Source: Limisphaerales bacterium
GTDB lineage: Bacteria > Verrucomicrobiota > Verrucomicrobiia > Limisphaerales > UBA1100
Assembly (NCBI GenBank): GCA_014382585.1
Contig: JACNJL010000048.1
Coordinates: 21,215 to 85,214 of the forward strand
Direction: 5' to 3'
DNA length: 64,000 nucleotides
Positions within the stretch are counted from its first letter, which is position 1, and each line of letters begins with the position of its first letter. The notes under the pieces were generated by a model that saw nothing but the letters and a program-made list of their open reading frames with translations, had not been told where the DNA came from and ran no database searches. Made by a program: the position numbers and the translations under genes. This document shows, in pieces, positions 26,655 to 34,238 of this stretch.

Positions 26655-28046
26655 ATGTCCTTACGTTTAATTACAATCCTGACGACGCTGTGGATCGGTC
26701 TGCCCGCACAAGCGGAGCGAGCCAACCGCCCCAACTTCGTGGTGATCTTCACGGACGACCAAGGCTATGGCGATCTCAGTTGTTTCGGGGGCAAGCATGT
26801 TCACACCCCGCGCATCGATCGCATGGCCAAAGAAGGCGCCAAACTCACAAGCTTCTACGTGGCGGCCCCGGTTTGCACTCCGTCCCGAGCCGCGTTGATG
26901 ACCGGTTGTTACCCATCGCGTATCGATATGGCGACCGGCTCGAATTTCGCCGTCCTGCTGGCAGGAGACCCCAAGGGGCTGAACCCCAATGAAATAACCA
27001 TCGCCGAAATCCTGAAAACGGTCGGATACAAAACCGCCATCTCCGGCAAATGGCATCTCGGGGATCAACCGGAGTTTCTGCCCACTCGACAAGGGTTCGA
27101 CGAGTTTTTTGGCATCCCCTTCAGCCACGACATTCATCCGTTTCACCCACGCCAGAACCACTTCAAGTTCCCGCCCTTGGCCTTGCTCGAAAACGAAACG
27201 GTCACCGAAATGGATCCCGACGCAGATTACCTGACCAAACGCATCACCGAACATGCGGTGTCATTCATTGAGCGCAACAAGGAAAACCCCTTCTTCCTCT
27301 ACGTCCCGCACCCCATCCCGCATAAGCCACTCCATGTGGCCCCGCCGTTCATGAAAGGTGTGGCGAAGGAAATCACTGAGAAACTAAAACTCGAGAATGG
27401 CACGGTCGACTACAAGACCCGCGACCGTCTCTTTCGTCAGGCCATCAACGAGATCGACTGGTCGGTGGGGCGCATCCTCGACACCCTCAAAAAGCACGAT
27501 CTTGACGACAACACGCTGGTGATCTTCACCTCCGATAACGGCCCCGCCATTGGCAGCGCCGGCCCGCTCAAAGGCCGCAAAGGCAGCACCTTCGAAGGCG
27601 GTATGCGCGAAGCCACAGTGATCCGTTGGCCCGGCAAAATTCCGGCGGGCAAAACCAATCCCAAACTCATGACCACCATGGATCTACTCCCCACCTTCGC
27701 CAAACTCGCCGGCGCCAAGCTTCCGAATGACCGCGTCATCGACGGCAAAGACGTCTGGCCGGTACTCACCGGCAAGGCGAGCACTCCGCATGAAGCCTTT
27801 TTCTACCACAGCCGCACCAACCTCAACGCCGTGCGCTCAGGCAATTGGAAGCTCCACGTTAACAAAGGCAAACCCACCCAACTGTACAATCTGGAAACCG
27901 ATATCGGTGAAAAACAAAACGTGCTCAAGGCAAACCCTGACATTGTGCGTCGCCTCCAAAACCACCTTCAGGTGTTCACCAAGGATATCGCAAAAAACAG
28001 TCGGCCGGCCGCCTTTGTAAAAAACGCCAAACCCCTTTCCAAATAA
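26655..28046 (+). CDS. Secreted sulfatase (CTPSR)
   Basis: The 463-residue type I sulfatase has a signal peptide (to about residue 20). Metal-binding Asp34/Asp35 lie in IFTDDQGYGD; Cys74 in CTPSRAALMTG is the formylglycine site. Downstream are GKWHLG (catalytic Lys/His) and VIFTSDNGP (metal Asp-Asn). The C-terminal subdomain has the usual LYNLETDIGEKQNV block. It resembles arylsulfatase A/N-acetylgalactosamine-sulfatase-like enzymes. It follows the propeller hydrolase by 9 bp, likely in one transcript. Maturation needs an FGE or anSME encoded elsewhere. Confidence 0.95.
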   Translation: MSLRLITILTTLWIGLPAQAERANRPNFVVIFTDDQGYGDLSCFGGKHVHTPRIDRMAKEGAKLTSFYVAAPVCTPSRAALMTGCYPSRIDMATGSNFAVLLAGDPKGLNPNEITIAEILKTVGYKTAISGKWHLGDQPEFLPTRQGFDEFFGIPFSHDIHPFHPRQNHFKFPPLALLENETVTEMDPDADYLTKRITEHAVSFIERNKENPFFLYVPHPIPHKPLHVAPPFMKGVAKEITEKLKLENGTVDYKTRDRLFRQAINEIDWSVGRILDTLKKHDLDDNTLVIFTSDNGPAIGSAGPLKGRKGSTFEGGMREATVIRWPGKIPAGKTNPKLMTTMDLLPTFAKLAGAKLPNDRVIDGKDVWPVLTGKASTPHEAFFYHSRTNLNAVRSGNWKLHVNKGKPTQLYNLETDIGEKQNVLKANPDIVRRLQNHLQVFTKDIAKNSRPAAFVKNAKPLSK

Positions 28047-28135
28047 CTCATGAAACCTGCCTCACTCCTGAAGCTTGTTACTGAATTTCAAACACGCCAA
28101 ACTCGACTGGTAACGAATCGTTCTCTGAAAATCAC

Positions 28136-28151
28136 TCGTGTCCATTCGTGT
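28136..28151. repeat. Short direct repeat in a 125-bp intergenic gap
   Basis: TCGTGT occurs at 28136-28141 and 28146-28151, spaced by exactly 10 bases. The surrounding intergenic text, with CGTGTCCATTCGTGTTTAC, resembles a phrase I recall from many environmental bacterial intergenic regions. It may be a remnant of an interspersed repeat or, less likely, an operator. The rest of 28047-28171 shows nothing recognisable except an AAAAGGA ribosome binding site at about 28157-28163. Confidence 0.35.
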
Positions 28152-28171
28152 TTACAAAAAGGAACAATCCA

Positions 28172-29461
28172 ATGAAAAACTCCCCCCTCTGGCTCTGCCT
28201 CACCGCCCTCGCCTTCGCCCTCCACACCTCCCCGCTTCTGGCCCAGGAAGGTCAGGCGAATAAGCCGCGGGTGAATAATGAAAAGCCCGGTAGCCGCGGA
28301 CAGGTGAAGCGCGTGCATCCGCATGCGCTCAAGCTGATCCTGCAGGGCAAGAAAAAGGAGGCCGCTGCCTACCTGTTTGAGACCTCCGCCTTTGAGGTAA
28401 ATCCCAAACATACCCAGCTGTTGCTGGACATCGCCAACGACAAGCCCAACGCCTGGAAGTACGATGCCAAGACCTGGCCGTGGGAGCGTGTGCTGCCCGA
28501 TACCTCACTCAAAAAAGATGCCCCGAGCGAGAAGTTCACCATCGCCTTTGGCGGCGGCTCAGGCTACGTGCCCGCCAACGAACGCGTGTGGAACACCATC
28601 GGCGCCATTGATCCACGCGCCATTCTCCTGCTCGGCGACAATGTTTACATCGACGACCCTGAAACACCAGAAATGCAACTGTTCCACTACTACCGTCGGC
28701 AAAGCCAGCCCGAATGGATGAAGCTCGCCAAGCGCGTGCCCATCTACGGCATCTGGGATGACCACGACTTCACCACCAACGACGGCTGGGGCGGGCCCGA
28801 TATCGAGAAGCCCAAATGGAAGCGCAAGGTCTGGGAAATTTTCAAGGAGAACTACGACAACCCTTACTACGGCGGCGGCGAGAAGCAGCCCGGTTGTTGG
28901 TTTGATTTCTGGATCGGCAAGGTGCACTTCGTGATGATCGATGGCCGCTACTATCGCGAATCCCCGCGCAGCAAGGAGAACCCTTCCATGCTCGGCCCCG
29001 TACAATTGAAGTGGCTCAAGCAAACCCTCAAAAAACCGGCCACCTTCACTGTGTTCTGCACCAACGTGCCCATCACCCCCAAGGTGAAGCCCGGCTCAAA
29101 GGATACTTGGGACGGCTTTGCCGGCGAACGTCAGGCGATCTTTGAGCACCTGGCCAAGGAGAAGATTCCCGGTGTCATCATCCTCTCCGCCGACCGCCAT
29201 CGGTCCGATGCCTACAAGATCGACACCGGCATTGACGGCATGTACCCGCTCTACGAATGGCAGTCCTCACGTCTCACCAATCAACATGTGCACGGCCTGA
29301 TCAAGCACTCGCTTTTTGGTTACAACGAAAAGCAATCCTTCGGCCGCGTGGACTTCGATCTCAAGGCCGACGATCCAACCGTCAAATACACCATCATCAA
29401 CATCGACGGCAAACCCATCCACGACCTCACCCTCAAGCGCAGCGAACTGCAGTTCAAATAA
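28172..29461 (+). CDS. Secreted PhoD-like metallophosphatase
   Basis: ATG 28172 has AAAAGGA upstream and gives 429 residues with a signal peptide (MKNSPLWLCLTALAFALHTS, cut near LLAQ); the frame from 28148 adds eight unsupported codons. The metallophosphoesterase core is PhoD-like: AILLLGDNVYIDDPE, VPIYGIWDDHDFTTNDGWGG, FVMIDGRYYRES and VIILSADRHRSDAYKI. It lacks the long N-terminal beta domain of the PhoD at 13458 and begins instead with about 80 residues that resemble a helical lead. It lies 18 bp before the next sulfatase and probably shares its transcript; a phosphoester on the polymer or phosphate scavenging would fit. Confidence 0.85.
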   Translation: MKNSPLWLCLTALAFALHTSPLLAQEGQANKPRVNNEKPGSRGQVKRVHPHALKLILQGKKKEAAAYLFETSAFEVNPKHTQLLLDIANDKPNAWKYDAKTWPWERVLPDTSLKKDAPSEKFTIAFGGGSGYVPANERVWNTIGAIDPRAILLLGDNVYIDDPETPEMQLFHYYRRQSQPEWMKLAKRVPIYGIWDDHDFTTNDGWGGPDIEKPKWKRKVWEIFKENYDNPYYGGGEKQPGCWFDFWIGKVHFVMIDGRYYRESPRSKENPSMLGPVQLKWLKQTLKKPATFTVFCTNVPITPKVKPGSKDTWDGFAGERQAIFEHLAKEKIPGVIILSADRHRSDAYKIDTGIDGMYPLYEWQSSRLTNQHVHGLIKHSLFGYNEKQSFGRVDFDLKADDPTVKYTIINIDGKPIHDLTLKRSELQFK

Positions 29462-29479
29462 ACGAACATCCTTTCAACC

Positions 29480-30862
29480 ATGAAACTCACATCCGCTCTC
29501 ACCACCCTCGCCGTGCTCCTTTTTGGAGCGTTCACCACGCAAGCCGCTCCCGATGGCGCCCGGCCCAATGTGATTCTCATCATGGCCGACGACATGGGCT
29601 ACGAAGCGTTGTCCGCCAACGGCAGCGAATCCTGCAAGTCGCCCAACCTCGACAAGCTGGCAGCGAACGGCGTGCGCTTCACCAACTGTTTCTCCAACCC
29701 GATCTGTACGCCGTCGCGGACGAAGATCATGACCGGCCATTACAACGTCCGGAACTACGTGAAGTTTGGCTGGCTGGATCGTGAACAAACCACCTTCGCT
29801 CATCAGCTCAAGGCTGCCGGCTACGCGACCGCCATCGCCGGCAAGTGGCAACTCGGCAAAGACAAGGATTCACCGCAGCATTTCGGATTCGAACAATCCT
29901 GCCTCTGGCAACACACCCGAAGTGGTCGATCCAACGAAGATGGCAAACGCATCGACCGCCGCTTCGTCAACCCACTATTGGAGATCAACGGCGTGGAGAA
30001 GGATTACACCAACGGCGAATACGGTCCGCAGGTCTGCACCGACTTCCTCTGCGACTTCATCGACGCGAACAAGAAGAAGCCTTTCCTCGTGTACTACCCG
30101 ATGATCCTCACGCACTGCCCCTTCGACCCCACACCGGACTCCACCGACTGGGATCCCAAGCGGCTCGGTTCCACCACCTACAAGGGCGACCGCGAAGATC
30201 CTCAGCGCCACTTCATTGACATGGTTGCCTACGCCGACAAGGCCGTCGGACAGATCGTGGCGCAGCTCGAAAAATCCGGTGTGCGCGACAACACGCTAAT
30301 CATCTTTACGGGCGATAATGGTACGGACACACCCATTGTTACTCCCTGGAACGGAACTAAGGTTGTGGGTGGCAAAGGCACCATGAGCGACACGGGCACA
30401 CGCGTGCCGCTCATCGCCAGTTGGCCGGCTGGCATCCAAAAGCCCGGGCGCGTAGTGGATGATCTCGTCGAGTTCACCGACATGTTCCCAACGCTCTGCG
30501 AAGTCACCGGCGCCAAGCTGCCTAAGAACCATCCCGCTGACGGCGCCAGCATCGTCCCCGTACTCCAAAACAAGGCGTCCGCCCGCACAAAGGATTGGAT
30601 CTACATCTGGTACCGCAAGCAGGTCATGATTCGCAACAAGCAATACGCCCTCCTCGCCAACCAAGACGGCACCAACACCGCCTTCACCCGCTATAAAGGC
30701 CCTTTTGACGGCAAGCAGTTGAAGGACAACAAACTCAGCCAATCCGAGCGCGCGCTCAAGGACCAGTTCGAAGCCAAGCTCGCCGAGCTGGCCAAGACCC
30801 GCCTCACCACCGCCAGCAAAGAAGGCCGCATCCAAGGGCTGAAGAACAAGACCAACCGGTAA
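29480..30862 (+). CDS. Secreted sulfatase (CTPSR)
   Basis: The 460-residue sulfatase has a signal peptide (MKLTSALTTLAVLLFGAFTT, then QAA). Metal Asp residues are in IMADDMGYEA; Cys76 in ICTPSRTKIMTG is the formylglycine site. GKWQLG replaces the common GKWHLG, so the usual active-site His is Gln here, and IFTGDNGTD is the second metal block. The protein ends with a Lys/Leu-rich helix. The Gln variant could shift substrate or rate and is worth noting. It lies between a PhoD-like protein and an esterase, each within 25 bp. Confidence 0.93.
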   Translation: MKLTSALTTLAVLLFGAFTTQAAPDGARPNVILIMADDMGYEALSANGSESCKSPNLDKLAANGVRFTNCFSNPICTPSRTKIMTGHYNVRNYVKFGWLDREQTTFAHQLKAAGYATAIAGKWQLGKDKDSPQHFGFEQSCLWQHTRSGRSNEDGKRIDRRFVNPLLEINGVEKDYTNGEYGPQVCTDFLCDFIDANKKKPFLVYYPMILTHCPFDPTPDSTDWDPKRLGSTTYKGDREDPQRHFIDMVAYADKAVGQIVAQLEKSGVRDNTLIIFTGDNGTDTPIVTPWNGTKVVGGKGTMSDTGTRVPLIASWPAGIQKPGRVVDDLVEFTDMFPTLCEVTGAKLPKNHPADGASIVPVLQNKASARTKDWIYIWYRKQVMIRNKQYALLANQDGTNTAFTRYKGPFDGKQLKDNKLSQSERALKDQFEAKLAELAKTRLTTASKEGRIQGLKNKTNR

Positions 30863-30884
30863 GCTTTTTCAAATCTACCAGAAC

Positions 30885-32000
30885 ATGAAACCCCTTCACC
30901 TTTTCGCCGCTATGTTGGTGACCGTATTCACCCTGCCCGCGCAAGGCGCCAAGCGGCAACCACCGCCGGTTCGCAAATTTGATGGACCGGGCGCGCCCAA
31001 GTTCATTCGACTCGATGCCAAGCCGGGGCTCAACCCGCCCGTGGCCGCCAATGGCAATTACCTGATTGGCCCGGAATACCAGCCGGCGCCGGAGACGAAG
31101 GCCAACCCCAATGTGCCGCAGGGCAAGATTCACCAGTTCAAAATCGATTCCCGCACCACCAAGCTGCTGAACCCCGGCATCGCGCGCAAGGTCTTCGGCA
31201 CGGTCGATCCCAACAACCCCAAGACCTTGATCGTGGACACGCACAAGATTGATTACGTCCGCCAGATCACCGTTTACGTGCCCGCCCAGTACCGGCCCGG
31301 CGAGGCCGCTCCTTTCATCGTCTGCCACGACGGGCCCAAAGGAAAACCCAACCTCACCTTGCCCCGCATTCTCGATAACCTGATCGCCCAGAAACGCGTT
31401 CCCGCCCAGATCGCTATCATGGTGGCTAACGGCGGCGGCGATGCTCAAGGCCATCAACGCGGCAAGGAATACGACACCATGTCCGGCCTGTTCGCCGAAT
31501 ACATCGAGACCGAGGTGTTGCCGTTGGTGGAGAAAAACTGCGGCGTGAAACTCACCAAGAATCCGGATGGCCGGGCCGTGATGGGTAGCAGCTCCGGCGG
31601 TTCCGCCGCCCTGATCATGGCGTGGTATCGCACGGATCTTTATCACCGCGTGCTGACCACCTCCGGCACCTTCGTCAACCAGCAATGGCCGTTCAATCCC
31701 AAGACCCCCGGCGGCGCCTGGGATTTTCACGACCAGCTCATCCCGCAGAGTCCCAAGAAACCGCTTCGCATCTTTCTGGCCGTGGGCGACCGCGACAACT
31801 TCAACCCCAACGTCATGCGCGACGATATGCACGATTGGGTGGAAGCCAACCATCGCATGGCCAAGGTGCTCAAGGCCAAGGGTTACGATTACCAATATCT
31901 GTTTTGCCAAAACTCCGGCCACGGCATCCGCAACGCCAAGACCCAGTTCCTGCCCCACGCACTGGAATGGGTCTGGCACGGCTACAAACCGAAGGAGTAA
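30885..32000 (+). CDS. Secreted esterase, enterochelin-esterase-like fold
   Basis: The 371-residue protein has a signal peptide (MKPLHLFAAMLVTVFTLPAQG). The C-terminal 250 residues are an esterase D-type alpha/beta hydrolase: RQITVYVPAQYRPGEAAPF, the nucleophile elbow AVMGSSSGGSAALIMAW, VGDRDNFNP for the acid and NSGHGIRNA with the catalytic His. The first 110 residues are Pro-rich and may form a carbohydrate-binding or linker region. It probably removes acyl esters from the polysaccharide (inference). It is last in the 26655-32000 run before an AT-rich islet. Confidence 0.82.
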   Translation: MKPLHLFAAMLVTVFTLPAQGAKRQPPPVRKFDGPGAPKFIRLDAKPGLNPPVAANGNYLIGPEYQPAPETKANPNVPQGKIHQFKIDSRTTKLLNPGIARKVFGTVDPNNPKTLIVDTHKIDYVRQITVYVPAQYRPGEAAPFIVCHDGPKGKPNLTLPRILDNLIAQKRVPAQIAIMVANGGGDAQGHQRGKEYDTMSGLFAEYIETEVLPLVEKNCGVKLTKNPDGRAVMGSSSGGSAALIMAWYRTDLYHRVLTTSGTFVNQQWPFNPKTPGGAWDFHDQLIPQSPKKPLRIFLAVGDRDNFNPNVMRDDMHDWVEANHRMAKVLKAKGYDYQYLFCQNSGHGIRNAKTQFLPHALEWVWHGYKPKE

Positions 32001-32020
32001 ACTTCTGAGCAACTCCTTTT
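31992..32020 (+). terminator. Weak terminator-like hairpin
   Basis: A 7-bp stem AAGGAGT (31992-31998) pairs with ACTCCTT (32012-32018) across a 13-base loop and ends in four T. It overlaps the esterase stop codon. The loop is long and the stem short, so termination would be inefficient. Confidence 0.35.
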
Positions 32021-32052
32021 ACTTCACAAAATTTCGACCAAAGTTACAGTAA

Positions 32053-32331
32053 ATGAATAATGAAATTATACCTTATTTGGAGATGTGCAAACGTGAAGGA
32101 TCAAGCCTGCAAAGAGGCATGAATTACCGACTCGGACATGACCACTCAGTTATTTTAATGTCTGTGCGTCCTGGAGCCCCATACGAAGACCGATTAGAAG
32201 ACAATGGTGAAACACTTATTTATGAAGGTCACGATATAAACAGAACAAGAACAGGCCCAAACCCAAAAACAGTCGATCAACCAGAAAAGTATTCAACAGG
32301 CAAGTTGACTGAAAATGGAAAGTTTAATTAA
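32053..32331 (+). CDS. N-terminal part of a split SRA (YDG) domain-HNH endonuclease
   Basis: The 92 residues contain the front of a YDG/SRA modified-cytosine-binding domain: SSLQRGMNYRLGHDHSVILM, VRPGAPYEDRLEDNG, LIYEGHDINRTRTGPNPKTV and KYSTGKLTENGKF. The frame then ends at TAA (32329-32331), while the remainder of the same domain continues in the +1 frame from 32315. Skipping a single base in the TTTAATTAAA stretch restores Lys-Phe-Asn-Lys-Ala-Ala and a continuous domain. The whole would be about 229 residues. It is either a frameshifted gene, a +1 programmed shift at a stop codon, or a sequencing or assembly error. Confidence 0.75.
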   Translation: MNNEIIPYLEMCKREGSSLQRGMNYRLGHDHSVILMSVRPGAPYEDRLEDNGETLIYEGHDINRTRTGPNPKTVDQPEKYSTGKLTENGKFN

Positions 32332-32743
32332 AGCAGCCCAACTAGCCAAGCGGCGCGAACAATTACCAGAACGGGTACGTGTTTATGAAAAAATCAAACC
32401 CGGGATCTGGACTTATAATGGTGTTTTCCATCTCATTGATTCCTGGCGAGAAAAATCTAATCGAAGACATGTTTTTAAATTTCGCCTTGTTGCTGTAGAG
32501 GGCGACGAAGATTTCTCTCGACCTGTAAGTATTGACATTCCACACAGAAGAATAATACCGACGAATATCAAGTTAGAAGTTTGGACTCGAGATCAGGGCC
32601 AGTGTGTTGAATGTGGATCGGAAGACAATCTCCACTTTGACCATATCCTTCCTTTTTCAAAAGGCGGAACCTCTATAACAACGGATAACATTCAGCTTCT
32701 TTGCATGCGACACAACCTTAAAAAATCCGCGAAAATACAATAA
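32315..32743 (+). CDS. C-terminal part of SRA-HNH endonuclease
   Basis: The 142 residues begin with the back half of the SRA domain (RVRVYEKIKPGIWTYNGVF, LIDSWREKSNRRHVFKFRL) and end with an HNH nuclease motif: CVECGSEDNLHFDHILPFSK, DNIQLLCMRHNLKK. The CxxC/CxxH pairs are the zinc knuckle and DHI holds the catalytic His. SRA-HNH fusions are known as type IV-like restriction enzymes that cut DNA with modified cytosine. The ATG at 32315 overlaps the upstream frame by 17 bases and splits the SRA domain, so independent folding is doubtful. No methyltransferase is adjacent, as expected for a modification-dependent enzyme. Confidence 0.8.
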   Translation: MESLIKAAQLAKRREQLPERVRVYEKIKPGIWTYNGVFHLIDSWREKSNRRHVFKFRLVAVEGDEDFSRPVSIDIPHRRIIPTNIKLEVWTRDQGQCVECGSEDNLHFDHILPFSKGGTSITTDNIQLLCMRHNLKKSAKIQ

Positions 32744-32762
32744 ATCCCTCCAGGTAATCGCA

Positions 32763-34232
32763 ATGAAAACAATTGACATTTACTCTGTTGCATATGCGCT
32801 CGTTTTCTTTGCATTTTCACCTGCGGCCGCCGCCAAGCCCAATGTGCTGTTCGTCATTTCGGACGACCTGAACTACGCCCTCGGCGGAGACGGCCATCCC
32901 GAATGCAAGACGCCGAACCTTGATCGGTTTGCCAAGACGGGCGTTAGCTTTACGCGGGCGTATTGTCAGTTTCCGTTCTGTGGTCCTTCGCGGGCTTCCA
33001 TCATGACGGGCCAGTATCCGTTGGTGAACGGCGTGATGCGCAACGGAGGCAAGGTCGATCCCAACCGGGTGACCCTTCCCCGGCACTTTGCCAACCACGG
33101 CTATTGGAGCGCGCGCGTGAGCAAGATCTATCACATGGGCATCCCCGTCGACATCGTGCAAGGAACGTCCGGCCCGGACCATGCCGCTTCTTGGAGCGAG
33201 GCCCATAATATCACCGCCCTCGAAACGATGACGCCTGGCAAGCTGGCCGATTACACGCATCCAGACGCCGCCGAGCATTACCCCGCCGAACGCGCCAAAT
33301 GGGCCGCCGCGCATCGTGAAGGGGCTCCCTACAAAATGCATCCCTCCATCCGCGGCGATTACGCCGTGCTCGAAGTAGCGGATAAGGACACCGGATTACT
33401 CGCCGATACCCTGGCCGTCGACAAGGCCCTCGCACTGCTCAAAGGCCGCCAAGGCCAGGCCAAGCCCTTCTTTCTCGCTGTCGGCTTGGTGCGCCCGCAC
33501 TTTCCGTTTGTGGCGACCGAGGGCAGCCTTGAACCTTATGATGCCCATCGAATGGCTCATCCGGATTTTCCGCAGGACGATCACGCCGACATGCCGACCG
33601 GCTCCAAGGGACGCATGATGGAGCTAAAGAAAACCGCCGTCCGGGAAGTCCGCCGCGGTTACTACGGCGCGGTCACTTACATGGACGCGCAATTTGGCCG
33701 CCTCATGAACGGGCTCGATCATCTCAAGCTTCGCGGCAACACCATCGTCGTCTTCGTCTCCGACCACGGCTATCTGCTGGGCGAACATCAGATGTGGAAA
33801 AAAGGCGTCCTTTGGAACGAAGCCATCCATGTCCCGCTCATCATTTCCGCGCCCGGCAAAAAGCAAGGCGCGCGCACGAATCACATCGTCGAACTCATCG
33901 ACCTGTATCCTACCCTCGCCGAACTCGCGGGCTTGCCTCCCGAACCCAAGGCCCAAGGGCAAAGCCTCGTACCGCTGTTGAATAACCCAGACGCAAAACT
34001 CCCGCGTCAAGATGCCTGGACAACCGTCGCGCGCGGCCATGGCCTACGTTCCGGCAAATGGGCCTTCATGTGGTACCCCGCCTCCAAGCGCACCAAAACC
34101 GAAGGATTCATGCTCTACGACATGGAGAAAGATCCGAAACAATTCACCAACCTCGCCAATGACCCCGCCCACGCCGCCATCAAGGCCAAGCTCTTAGAGC
34201 GCTTGAAAGAACGGCTCAATGAAGTAAAGTGA
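32763..34232 (+). CDS. Secreted sulfatase, iduronate-2-sulfatase-like (CGPSR)
   Basis: The 489-residue protein has a signal peptide (MKTIDIYSVAYALVFFAFSP, then AAAAK). Metal Asp34/Asp35 lie in ISDDLNYALGGDGHPEC; Cys73 in FCGPSRASIMTGQYP is the formylglycine site. ARVSKIYHMG replaces the GKWH block, as in iduronate-2-sulfatase-like enzymes, and FVSDHGYLLGEHQMWKK is the characteristic late motif. The first 20 codons are AT-rich like the preceding islet, while the rest is GC-rich, so the 5' end may mark an insertion junction. The HEAT-redoxin gene follows 6 bp later. Confidence 0.94.
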   Translation: MKTIDIYSVAYALVFFAFSPAAAAKPNVLFVISDDLNYALGGDGHPECKTPNLDRFAKTGVSFTRAYCQFPFCGPSRASIMTGQYPLVNGVMRNGGKVDPNRVTLPRHFANHGYWSARVSKIYHMGIPVDIVQGTSGPDHAASWSEAHNITALETMTPGKLADYTHPDAAEHYPAERAKWAAAHREGAPYKMHPSIRGDYAVLEVADKDTGLLADTLAVDKALALLKGRQGQAKPFFLAVGLVRPHFPFVATEGSLEPYDAHRMAHPDFPQDDHADMPTGSKGRMMELKKTAVREVRRGYYGAVTYMDAQFGRLMNGLDHLKLRGNTIVVFVSDHGYLLGEHQMWKKGVLWNEAIHVPLIISAPGKKQGARTNHIVELIDLYPTLAELAGLPPEPKAQGQSLVPLLNNPDAKLPRQDAWTTVARGHGLRSGKWAFMWYPASKRTKTEGFMLYDMEKDPKQFTNLANDPAHAAIKAKLLERLKERLNEVK

Positions 34233-34238
34233 ACGGTG

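Larger units (their letters stand above)
32001..32820. other. AT-rich islet carrying a restriction-type gene
   Basis: By eye the base composition drops sharply after 32000 and recovers near 32820, inside the 5' end of the next sulfatase. Codon use in this stretch favours A/T third positions, unlike both neighbours. The islet contains the split SRA-HNH gene and the signal-peptide codons of the sulfatase at 32763. No transposase, flanking direct repeat or tRNA is visible, so the mechanism of arrival is unknown. Confidence 0.65.
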
